Assembly (NCBI GenBank): GCA_021205375.1
Contig: JAJPXR010000257.1
Coordinates: 1 to 28,471 of the forward strand
Direction of reading: 5' to 3'
DNA from: Clostridiales bacterium
GTDB taxonomy: Bacteria; Bacillota; Clostridia; Oscillospirales; Oscillospiraceae
DNA: 28,471 nt
Below, piece after piece: positions 22,531 to 28,471 of the stretch. A model generated the notes under the pieces. It was given only the letters and a program-made list of their open reading frames with translations, was not told the origin of the DNA and did not search any database. Positions within the stretch are counted from its first letter, which is position 1; each line of letters opens with the position of its first letter. The position numbers were made by a program, and so were the translations under genes.

Positions 22531-24269
22531 TTTGGTTCCTCCATCGTTTTTCTTTGGATAACTGCCAGAATGTCGCTGTCATCGGCGACCTGGCGCTTGA
22601 CACATTCAGTCTGAATGGTTTTGATGTAATCAATCAACGCCCGCTCATTGTTGGCGTGTGTCTGGGGCTGCTGCATGATTTTGGTCAGGTGGCTGATCTC
22701 TTCCGGGGCCAGCAGCGCAGTCAGGTTGTCCAGGGTGCTGCTCTTCCCCTCCTGCCACCGCTCCCGCAGGATGCCGTAGACCCGGCCCAGCAACTCCGAG
22801 GAGAACTGCTCCGGGCTGAGGTCGTCCGCCAGGGCCAGCAGGTCGCTGTCCACCAGCGCCAGAGCGATGACGCCCTCCTCTGCCATGGCGGAGCGCATAT
22901 TCTGGTAGCGGAGCTTGCGCTCCTCCGGCTGGAGGTTGGCTGTGGGGGTCATGGCCCGCCGTTCCTCCCGGCGGCGCTGCTGCCAACTGGAGCGCTTGCG
23001 CTGCCGCGTCACCTCGTCGTCCATGGCCTTCCGGTCCACCCCGGCGGCGGCGGCGGCCCGCCCACCGTAAATCTCCCGCTCCACCGGACTGGAGAGCTGA
23101 GCAATCAGCCGAGCGGCCTCCTGGAGGTATTCCACCTTCTGGCTGTCCTCGGTCAGGTCGTACTTCTTCTGGATTTGCAGCAGTCGATACTCTACCTGGC
23201 CCTCCGAACCGTCCAACAGCTTTTGGAAGGCGGCTCTGCCATATTTCTTGATAAACTCGTCCGGGTCCTTGGCCCCGGTGACGTGCAGCACCCGGACCTC
23301 CAGCCCCACCCGGGTCAGGATGCCGATGGCCCGCTGGGCCGCCGCCACGCCTGCCGCGTCTCCGTCGTAGGCCAACACCACCTCTTTGGTGTACTTGGCC
23401 ATCAGCCGGGCGTGGTCCTCGGTCAGGGAGGTGCCCAGGGAGGCCACCGCGCAGTCGAACCCGCCCTGGTGGAGGGAGATGGTGTCCATATAACCCTCGG
23501 TCAGAATCAGCCGCCCCGCCTTGGACTTTTTGGCGATGTTCATGGCGAAGAGGTTCTTGCTCTTGTTGTAGACAGGGGTGTCCGGCGAGTTCAGGTACTT
23601 TGGCTTGGTGTCATCCAGCACCCGGCCCCCGAAGCCGATGACGTTGCCCCGCAGGTCGATGATGGGGAAGATGACCCGGCCTCGGAAGCGGTCATAGATG
23701 TTGCCCTTTTGGTTCGCCACCACCAGTCCGGCGTCCAGCAGGTCTTTTTTGCTGTACCCCTTCTCGGCCATGGCCTTGATGAGGGCGTCCCACTGGTTGA
23801 AGGCGTAACCCATACCGAAGTTGGTGATGGTCCTCCGGGAAAGCCCCCGGTCCGACAAATAGCGCCGGGCGTTTTCCGCCTGGGGGCTGCTCAGGTTCTG
23901 GTTAAAATACCTTGCAGCCTCCCGGTTCAGGGCATATAGCCGCTCCCGCTGCTTCTGGCGGCCCCGGTCCTCATCGGCTTCGGGCATTTGCAGCCCCGCG
24001 CGCTGGGCAAGAATCGCCACCGCGTCCACAAAACCGGCGCCTTCCTCCTCCATGACGAAGCTGATAGCCCCGCCACCCTTGTGACAGCCGAAGCAGTAGT
24101 ACATCTGCTTGTCCGGGGAGACGCAAAAGGAAGGGGTCTTTTCGCTGTGGAAGGGGCAGCAGGCCCAGTAGCGGCTGCCTTTCTTTTGCAACTGGACATA
24201 GCTGGAGACCAGGTCAACGATGTCGGTGCGGGCGTTTACCTCGTCCAAAAACGAGTCTGGAATTGCCAT
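22527..24269 (-). CDS. dnaG: DNA primase
   Basis: A 580-aa primase that makes RNA primers at the replication fork. The N-terminal zinc domain has Cys38, His41, Cys59 and Cys62 (CPFH and CFGCHKGGG). The catalytic core includes FGMGYA (about 151-156) and FRGRVIFPIIDLRGNVIGFGGR, then the TOPRIM motifs LILTEGYMD and VVLAYDGDAAG with their acidic metal ligands. The C-terminal third (about 435-580) is the variable DnaB-interacting domain and is rich in charged residues. The ATG at 24269 follows a purine-rich AGGGGGAAG site. It precedes rpoD, the usual Gram-positive macromolecular-synthesis arrangement, here without rpsU. Confidence 0.96.
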   Translation of the reverse strand: MAIPDSFLDEVNARTDIVDLVSSYVQLQKKGSRYWACCPFHSEKTPSFCVSPDKQMYYCFGCHKGGGAISFVMEEEGAGFVDAVAILAQRAGLQMPEADEDRGRQKQRERLYALNREAARYFNQNLSSPQAENARRYLSDRGLSRRTITNFGMGYAFNQWDALIKAMAEKGYSKKDLLDAGLVVANQKGNIYDRFRGRVIFPIIDLRGNVIGFGGRVLDDTKPKYLNSPDTPVYNKSKNLFAMNIAKKSKAGRLILTEGYMDTISLHQGGFDCAVASLGTSLTEDHARLMAKYTKEVVLAYDGDAAGVAAAQRAIGILTRVGLEVRVLHVTGAKDPDEFIKKYGRAAFQKLLDGSEGQVEYRLLQIQKKYDLTEDSQKVEYLQEAARLIAQLSSPVEREIYGGRAAAAAGVDRKAMDDEVTRQRKRSSWQQRRREERRAMTPTANLQPEERKLRYQNMRSAMAEEGVIALALVDSDLLALADDLSPEQFSSELLGRVYGILRERWQEGKSSTLDNLTALLAPEEISHLTKIMQQPQTHANNERALIDYIKTIQTECVKRQVADDSDILAVIQRKTMEEPK

Positions 24270-24350
24270 TGCTTCCCCCTCCTCTCCAAAACGGGTGCTG
24301 CAAGGGGAAACCAGGCGGCAAAAATACCAACTTTCCCCTTGACAAATGGG

Positions 24351-24380
24351 ATTCTACCCTTCTAGTTTAATAATACGCAA
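24351..24380 (-). promoter_or_regulatory. Candidate promoter of dnaG-rpoD
   Basis: Minus-strand TTGCGT (plus 24375-24380) and TAGAAT (plus 24351-24356) are 18 nt apart, giving a leader of about 75 nt before the dnaG ATG. Both boxes are imperfect, but this AT-rich stretch is the only plausible site between mgtE and dnaG. Confidence 0.4.
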
Positions 24381-24389
24381 ACAAAGGCG

Positions 24390-24484
24390 AAAATTCCTCT
24401 TTCCTGCGGAAGAATTTTGTTAATTTTTTGTGAACGGACAGAAAGAGGAAACGCCCGCCCGTCAAACGGCGCATTTCCTCTTTC
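24390..24484 (-). terminator. Hairpin pair downstream of mgtE
   Basis: The main hairpin pairs plus 24474-24484 with 24441-24451 (11 bp, TTTCCTCTTTC arm) and continues inward with a further GC-rich stem. It starts 28 nt after the mgtE stop, but its minus-strand 3' side is not a clean T run. A second, smaller hairpin (24390-24396 and 24401-24404 with 24408-24418) follows and ends in GAATTTT. Together they probably end mgtE transcription and fill the 24270-24512 gap along with the dnaG promoter. Confidence 0.5.
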
Positions 24485-24512
24485 TGCATATGATATTTTC
24501 GGGAACAGAGCC

Positions 24513-25883
24513 TTAGAACCCCAGCGCGGCACTGGCCAGTTGGAAGTAAATCAGCAGCGAGACTGCATCCACCAGGGTGGTGATGAAGGGAGACGCCATC
24601 ACCGCCGGGTCGAAGCCCAGCCGGTCGGCCAGCATGGGCAGGATACAGCCAATGCCCTTGGCGCAGATGATAGTCAGCATCAGCGTGGCGCAGACCACCG
24701 CGTCCACCATCAGGGTGATCCCCTCCCGGCCCATGAGCATTTTGTCCACCACAAGGATCTTGACGAAGTTGACGCAGGCCAGGGTAATGCCACACAGCAC
24801 CGCCACGCGAATTTCCTTCCAGATGACCCGGAACAGATCGTCAAACTCGATTTCCTTCAGGGACAGACCGCGGATAACTGACACCGACGCCTGGGAGCCG
24901 GAGTTGCCGCCGGTGTCCATCAGCATGGGGATGAAGCCGGTCAGCACCGTACAGACGGCCAGCGCGTCCTCGAAGCTGTCGATGATGGCCCCGGTGAAGG
25001 TTGCGGAAATCATCAGCAGCATCAGCCAGGGGATACGGGCCTTCCAGGTGTCAAACACGCTGGTTTTCAGGTAGGCCCGCTCTGAGGGCAGCATAGCCGC
25101 CATCTTCTCCATGTCCTCCGTGGCCTCTTGCTGCATAACGTCCACCGCGTCGTCCACGGTGATGAGGCCCACCAGACGGTCCTCGGTGTCCACCACAGCC
25201 AGGGAGAGCAGGTCGTACTTTTTCATCAGGTTGGCGGCGTCTTCCTGGTCGTCAGTGGTGACACAACTGATGACGTTGACGTCCATCAGCTCCTCGATGG
25301 GCACCTCGTAGCCGTGCATCAGCAGGTCCTTCACCGTGACCACGCCCTCCAGGTGCCGTTCCGCGTCGGTGACGTAGAGGACGTAGATGGTCTCCTTATC
25401 CTGCCCGTGGGCGCGGATGTAGTCGAAGGACTGGCTGACCGTCATCCCCCGTTTCAGGGAGATGTATTCCGCCGTCATAATGCTCCCGGCGGAGTTTTCC
25501 GGGTAATTCAAAAACTGGTTGATGGTTTTGCGGGTCTCCGGGGTGGCGTTCTCCAGCACCCGGCGGACCACAGAGGCGGGGAGCTCTTCCAGCATGTCCA
25601 CCACGTCGTCCATGTAGAGGTCCTCTACGATGGTCTGTAACTCCTTGTCGGTGATGGCCAGGATGATCTCCTTTTGAATTTCCACCGGCAGGAACGCGAA
25701 TACGTCCGACGCCGTGGACTTGGGGAGCATTCGGAACACCAGAACGGACTGCTGCATGGGCAACTCCTCCAGGAACTCCGCCACGTCCGCCTCGTTCATC
25801 CGTTCCAGCAGGAATTTCAGCTTGCGAAACTCCTTATCCTTGACAAGCTCTTTCAGCTCCTCCATGTTGATTTCGATATTCAT
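24513..25883 (-). CDS. mgtE: Magnesium transporter MgtE
   Basis: A 456-aa inner-membrane Mg2+ channel. The cytosolic N domain (about 1-130) is an acidic helical superhelix. Tandem CBS domains follow (about 135-255, starting SAGSIMTAEYISL and with VTVKDLL and ITVDDAVDVMQQEATEDMEKMAAM leading into the plug helix). About five membrane helices lie from 284 to 452. The family motif DTGGNSGSQASVSVIRGL is at 323-340 and the pore segment DPAVMASPFITTLVDAV at 425-441 carries the conserved Asp residues. ATG at 25883 has a strong AAGGAGG site. It is monocistronic, with its own promoter at 26124-26152 and a long structured leader. Confidence 0.97.
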   Translation of the reverse strand: MNIEINMEELKELVKDKEFRKLKFLLERMNEADVAEFLEELPMQQSVLVFRMLPKSTASDVFAFLPVEIQKEIILAITDKELQTIVEDLYMDDVVDMLEELPASVVRRVLENATPETRKTINQFLNYPENSAGSIMTAEYISLKRGMTVSQSFDYIRAHGQDKETIYVLYVTDAERHLEGVVTVKDLLMHGYEVPIEELMDVNVISCVTTDDQEDAANLMKKYDLLSLAVVDTEDRLVGLITVDDAVDVMQQEATEDMEKMAAMLPSERAYLKTSVFDTWKARIPWLMLLMISATFTGAIIDSFEDALAVCTVLTGFIPMLMDTGGNSGSQASVSVIRGLSLKEIEFDDLFRVIWKEIRVAVLCGITLACVNFVKILVVDKMLMGREGITLMVDAVVCATLMLTIICAKGIGCILPMLADRLGFDPAVMASPFITTLVDAVSLLIYFQLASAALGF

Positions 25884-26117
25884 TGGGAACTACCTCCTTC
25901 TTACTAGTAAGTCGGGAGGCAGAACTGCGCACTACACTCGCAGAACCGACGGTCTCACGGGAGAGTGAGACCGGTGGATAACAGGGACCCATAAGGGCAC
26001 CGGAGCGTCATTGCCATCAGCTCTGCGACTTCGACCGCCTGCGTCCATTCCTGTCTCATCTCCTTTCATACTCATCGTTTGGAAAAGGCGCAAAAATACC
26101 GGGGACATTTCATCCCC
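25884..26117 (-). promoter_or_regulatory. Long structured 5' leader of mgtE, unassigned
   Basis: About 230 nt lie between the predicted start of transcription and the mgtE ATG. On the minus strand they hold a 5'-terminal hairpin (GGGGA...TCCCC, followed by GGTATTTTTG), then CCGGTG pairing with CACCGG around a CCCTTATGGG hairpin. Next come a perfect 8-bp hairpin GGTCTCAC/GTGAGACC (plus 25952-25973), a direct repeat of GCAGAAC (plus 25920-25926 and 25940-25946), and a 12-bp palindrome CTTACTAGTAAG (plus 25900-25911) just before the Shine-Dalgarno. I looked for the M-box (ykoK) and yybP-ykoY consensus and could not make either fit by eye. Two overlapping short ORFs occupy the middle. Confidence 0.5.
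25955..26059 (-). CDS. Candidate upstream short ORF (leader peptide) before mgtE
   Basis: A 34-aa frame beginning MRQEWTQAVEVAEL and continuing MAMTLRCPYGSLL. It ends at a TGA inside the right arm of the 8-bp GGTCTCAC/GTGAGACC hairpin. The peptide has sensible amphipathic composition. An AAAGGAG sequence abuts the ATG directly, with no normal spacing, which counts against efficient initiation. A second frame (25932-26069, 45 aa) uses ATGs 10 nt upstream and 11 nt downstream of this one, and is rich in Pro and Arg toward its end. Either could be a translated leader that couples ribosome position to the hairpin; neither is proven. Confidence 0.3.
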   Translation of the reverse strand: MRQEWTQAVEVAELMAMTLRCPYGSLLSTGLTLP

Positions 26118-26123
26118 TATGGT

Positions 26124-26152
26124 ATTTTACTCGTTTCCCGAAGAAATTGCAA
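26124..26152 (-). promoter_or_regulatory. Promoter of mgtE
   Basis: TTGCAA (plus 26147-26152) and TAAAAT (plus 26124-26129) on the minus strand are 17 nt apart, close to the housekeeping consensus. The inverted repeat that brackets plus 26095-26128 (ATACC/GGTAT arms outside GGGGA/TCCCC) overlaps the -10, and reads as a terminator-like hairpin with T runs on both strands. Confidence 0.65.
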
Positions 26153-26204
26153 CCACAAAAAACGGAAATTTCTAAGGGAATCCACCGCCCGATCAAGGTC
26201 TGCC

Positions 26205-26234
26205 TTGCCTGCCCCCGCTGAACCGTGTTATACT
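26205..26234 (+). promoter_or_regulatory. Promoter of the MmcQ/YjbR-family gene
   Basis: TTGCCT at 26205-26210 and TATACT at 26229-26234 are 18 nt apart, giving a leader of about 25 nt. It diverges from the mgtE promoter, the two -35 boxes being about 50 nt apart. Confidence 0.6.
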
Positions 26235-26265
26235 GTGGTATCTCAACGATTCAGAGGAGGCCATT

Positions 26266-26640
26266 ATGGATCGACAGGCCATTTTTCAGTATGTGAAACA
26301 ACAGTACGGTACGGAACCGGAATATTTGTGGATGAAATACCCTTCCTACGCCGTTTTGCGCCGCCAGGACAATCAAAAATGGTATGGCATTGTGATGGAT
26401 GTTCCGCGAGAGAAGCTGGGCTTACCAGGCACAGATGTGGTGGACATTCTGGACGTAAAGTGTGAGCCAATGTTGGCCGACCTGCTGCGGCAATCCCCCG
26501 GTTTCTTCCCTGGGTACCACATGAATAAGAAAACCTGGCTCAGCATCCTGCTGGACGGCACAGTATCGGACGAGCGCATTTTCGATTTACTGGATGCCAG
26601 CTTTCAGGCCACGGCAAACAAGCGGAAACAGGCAAAGTAA
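26266..26640 (+). CDS. MmcQ/YjbR family protein
   Basis: A 124-aa cytoplasmic protein of the MmcQ/YjbR (DUF419) family, a double-wing fold proposed to bind DNA but of unknown role. Recognisable parts are the N-terminal helix with PEYLWMKYPSYAVLRR, the strand pair KWYGIVMDV, VDILDVKCEP, the FFPGYHMNKKTWLSILLDGTVSDE segment where the HMNK..W pattern is the family hallmark, and a C-terminal helix ending in Lys/Arg. ATG at 26266 has AGGAGG 6 nt upstream. It has its own promoter and terminator. Confidence 0.9.
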   Translation: MDRQAIFQYVKQQYGTEPEYLWMKYPSYAVLRRQDNQKWYGIVMDVPREKLGLPGTDVVDILDVKCEPMLADLLRQSPGFFPGYHMNKKTWLSILLDGTVSDERIFDLLDASFQATANKRKQAK

Positions 26641-26662
26641 GGCGTCTCTTTCCTGCTTTTTT
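26629..26662 (+). terminator. Terminator overlapping the stop of the MmcQ/YjbR gene
   Basis: CAGG-C-AAAG (26629-26637) pairs with CTTTCCTG (26648-26655) with one bulged C and a 10-nt loop that contains the stop codon, followed by CTTTTTTC. The stem is modest but the T run is good. Confidence 0.55.
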
Positions 26663-26717
26663 CGGAAATTCTGCACAAAGACGCAAAGATTTTACCGTTC
26701 TTTTTGTAAAAGATTCC

Positions 26718-26746
26718 TTGCGAATCAAAACTAACCCGTGTATAAT
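26718..26746 (+). promoter_or_regulatory. Promoter of the GH79 gene
   Basis: TTGCGA at 26718-26723 and a perfect TATAAT at 26741-26746 are 17 nt apart. The leader to the ATG at 26811 is about 58 nt. I saw no catabolite-repression (cre) or other clear operator in it. Confidence 0.7.
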
Positions 26747-26810
26747 GAACAGTAGGTAGGCGCTGCTTCTATGCGGCGCAACAGGCATGACGCGATGAAA
26801 GGAGCGTTTT

Positions 26811-28331
26811 ATGGCAGAATTTATCAAAATCCAGGCTGAGGGCCTGCCCGCCCTGCGGGAGGGCAACCCCATGATGATGTCCTACAACGTGGAGTTTGCC
26901 GAGGTCACCGGCGGCACCTTCTGGAAGGCATACACCCCCGGGCAGGTAGCCGGCACTGAGGAGTTTTATGTGGAGCCAACCAAAGAGGGCATTGCCGCCA
27001 TGTACAAGGACCTGATGCAGGTCTATCCCCCCATTGACCTGTACAACGAAAAGCTCCGCGCCCTGGCCAAAGAGCTGGGCACTGCGTGGGTGCGTGTCTC
27101 CGGCACTTGGGCCACCAAGACCTATTACGATTTCGACGGCACCACCAACGGCCAGGTCCCCGAAGGCTACCTGAACGTGCTGACCAAAGAGCAGTGGATT
27201 GGCGTGCTGGACTTCGTCAAGGCCATCGGCGCCAAGCTGATCGTCTCTGTGGCCAACTGCCCCGGTTTGCACAGCGCGGAGGAACCCTGGCCTCCCACCG
27301 AGGCGGAAAAACTGTTCGGCCTCAGCGCGGAATATGGCGTACCCATCGACGCGGCGGAGTTCACCAATGAACCCAACATGATGGAAGATACCGGCTTCCC
27401 TGCCGGATACACCCCTGCTGATTATCGCCGGGATCAGGATCTGTTCTTCCAGTGGCTGGATGCGAATTATCCCGACTGCATCAAGGTCGGCCCCAGCGAC
27501 ACTGGCGGTGCCAGCGTCTCTTTCGGTCGGAAGTCCGGCGGCGGCATTGAGCAGATTGCCAGTGACACTTGTAGCTGCGCCGAACTGCTCGATGGTACTA
27601 CCGTGCCGTTGGACGTGTTCAGCTATCACTACTATAATGGCGTCTCTGAGCGGTTGGCCTCCGTCATGCCATCCGGCCATTGGTCGGCGGAAGAGGCCCT
27701 CTGTGAGGAGTATCTGGACGCCGCCCCCAACTTCGCCCGCACCTATGCCCCTATCCGGGACAAGTACGTTCCCGGCGCGGAGATGTGGGTCACCGAGTCC
27801 GGCGACGCAGGCGGCGGCGGCGACACCTGGGCCTCCACCTTCCTGGATGTGTTCCGCACCCTGAACGAGCTGGGCGGCTTTTCCACTGTGACCAGCGGCG
27901 TCATCTTCCACAACACCCTGGCCTCCTCCGACTACGGCTTCCTGGCCCGTCAGGTCTTTGACCCCCGGCCTAACTACTTCGCCGTGCTGCTGTGGAACCG
28001 CCTGATGGGTACCACCGTCTACGACACCGGCGAGCCGGTGCGGGAGGGTGCGCATATCTATGCCCACAGCCGCAAGGACGGCAAGCCCGGCGTGGTCTAT
28101 CTGGTCATCAACACCTCCACCACCGAGGCCACCACCGCCGAGCTGCCCAAGGACGCCCAGCGCTACACCCTGGAGGGTCTGGACGGCAAGCTCCGCGCCA
28201 CAGTGATGACCCTGAACGGCCAGCCGCTGGTGCTGGGCGAGGGCAACAGCCTGCCCGCTATGGAGCCTGTGGCCCAGAGCGCCGGTCCCATCACCTTCGC
28301 TCCCGCCACCTGCACCTTCCTGGTGCTGTAA
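26811..28331 (+). CDS. GH79 (heparanase/beta-glucuronidase-like) glycoside hydrolase
   Basis: A 506-aa clan GH-A type hydrolase. The arrangement follows human heparanase: WVRVSGTWATKTYYD at 93-107, FTNEPN at 184-189 with the acid/base Glu187, YHYYNG at 272-277, and WVTESGDAGGGG at 326-337 with nucleophile Glu329. Then come ARQVFD and a PNYFAVLLWNRLMG segment, and a C-terminal beta domain ending TLNGQPLVLGEG...LPA...FAPATCTFLVL. GH79 enzymes release beta-linked glucuronic acid or cleave heparan-type chains. There is no signal peptide or membrane anchor, so small imported glucuronides are likelier substrates than polysaccharide; that is inference. ATG at 26811 has AAAGGAG about 6 nt upstream. 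No sugar transporter or regulator is adjacent within the window. Confidence 0.88.
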   Translation: MAEFIKIQAEGLPALREGNPMMMSYNVEFAEVTGGTFWKAYTPGQVAGTEEFYVEPTKEGIAAMYKDLMQVYPPIDLYNEKLRALAKELGTAWVRVSGTWATKTYYDFDGTTNGQVPEGYLNVLTKEQWIGVLDFVKAIGAKLIVSVANCPGLHSAEEPWPPTEAEKLFGLSAEYGVPIDAAEFTNEPNMMEDTGFPAGYTPADYRRDQDLFFQWLDANYPDCIKVGPSDTGGASVSFGRKSGGGIEQIASDTCSCAELLDGTTVPLDVFSYHYYNGVSERLASVMPSGHWSAEEALCEEYLDAAPNFARTYAPIRDKYVPGAEMWVTESGDAGGGGDTWASTFLDVFRTLNELGGFSTVTSGVIFHNTLASSDYGFLARQVFDPRPNYFAVLLWNRLMGTTVYDTGEPVREGAHIYAHSRKDGKPGVVYLVINTSTTEATTAELPKDAQRYTLEGLDGKLRATVMTLNGQPLVLGEGNSLPAMEPVAQSAGPITFAPATCTFLVL

Positions 28332-28365
28332 GGATTTTCGCTGACGCGAAGTACAGTACATAATC

Positions 28366-28404
28366 AACGAGGTCCGGCGCCTTTCGGGGTTCCGGGCCTC
28401 GTTT
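28366..28404 (+). terminator. Terminator of the GH79 gene
   Basis: A 12-bp stem (28366-28377 with 28392-28403, one G-U pair) closes a 14-nt loop, 34 nt after the stop. Only three T follow (28402-28404), partly inside the stem, so it is a strong hairpin with a weak T tract. Confidence 0.6.
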
Positions 28405-28452
28405 GAGCCTGTCTCCGACAGGCTCTCGACCAAAATCACGGATTTTGGTCGA
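28405..28452. repeat. Two tandem perfect palindromic hairpins
   Basis: GAGCCTGTC/GACAGGCTC (28405-28413 with 28417-28425, 3-nt loop) is followed with no gap by TCGACCAAAATC/GATTTTGGTCGA (28426-28437 with 28441-28452, 3-nt loop). They directly abut the terminator hairpin at 28366-28404. Such back-to-back perfect palindromes look like an interspersed extragenic palindromic repeat rather than one terminator. The window ends 19 nt later. Confidence 0.5.
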
Positions 28453-28471
28453 AAATGCGGCCCCGGCAGCG

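Noticed and set aside
21214..22614. 466-aa plus-strand open frame opposite rpoD
   Set aside because: Leu/Gln/His-rich shadow of the sigma-factor gene with no recognisable domain.
24339..24344. Plus-strand TTGACA between dnaG and mgtE
   Set aside because: No -10 at a workable distance and no plus-strand gene downstream.
25884..26117. M-box (ykoK) Mg2+ riboswitch before mgtE
   Set aside because: Expected from the gene, but I could not align the conserved core (GGTGAGGCTCCT, ACGCCAATGGGTC) to the leader; kept as unassigned.
26769..28439. 556-aa minus-strand open frame opposite the GH79 gene
   Set aside because: Covers almost exactly the plus-strand hydrolase, which has catalytic motifs, promoter and ribosome site; the antisense frame has none.
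1..28471. Mobile elements, CRISPR arrays, tRNA or rRNA genes
   Set aside because: No transposase or integrase frames, no regularly spaced direct repeats and no RNA-gene hallmarks were seen on either strand.

Overview
The window looks like chromosome of a high-GC, anaerobic, gut-type member of the Clostridia. The Oscillospiraceae (Flavonifractor/Lawsonibacter-like) is my best guess, based on codon use, strong AGGAGG-type ribosome binding sites, a dnaG-rpoD pair, a DUF6061-like small gene, and an oxygen-independent cobalamin pathway. That placement is an inference; there is no rRNA or other taxonomic marker here. I saw no mobile element, CRISPR array, tRNA or rRNA.

Left edge (1-1180): a small DUF6061-like gene on the minus strand with a textbook terminator, then an unrecognised helical 159-aa protein on the plus strand with its own promoter and two terminator hairpins. 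These hairpins separate it from the convergent cobalamin operon.

Centre (1180-21134, minus strand): one 20-kb, 21-gene operon for adenosylcobalamin synthesis by the early-cobalt-insertion (anaerobic) route. Transcription order is cbiD, cbiF, cbiG, cbiH, cbiJ, cbiET, cbiA, cobT, cobU, cobS, a short cobU-like gene, cobC, cbiB, cobD, cbiP/cobQ, cbiC, cbiK, cbiL, hemA fused to precorrin-2 dehydrogenase, hemC, cobA-hemD. All steps from Co-sirohydrochlorin to cobyrinate diamide are present, as are the nucleotide-loop genes. Tetrapyrrole-supply genes sit at the promoter-distal end, so gene order roughly reverses pathway order at the two ends. Sixteen of 20 junctions overlap, nearly all as ATGA, GTGA or TTGA, which implies tight translational coupling. 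Not in the window: hemL, hemB, a cob(I)yrinate adenosyltransferase, cobalt transport genes, and lower-ligand synthesis (bza/bluB). The operon promoter gives a leader of only about 40 nt, with no room for a cobalamin riboswitch.

Right part (21215-25883, minus strand): rpoD (primary sigma factor) and dnaG (primase) form an ATGA-overlapping pair with a terminator between rpoD and cbiD. Upstream is mgtE, a CBS-domain Mg2+ transporter. mgtE has a good promoter and a leader of about 230 nt that is rich in hairpins and holds two overlapping short ORFs. This leader is the most plausible undescribed regulatory element in the window.

Right edge (26205-28471, plus strand): an MmcQ/YjbR-family gene, then a heparanase-like GH79 glycoside hydrolase without a signal peptide, each with its own promoter. 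The window ends in an array of three strong hairpins.
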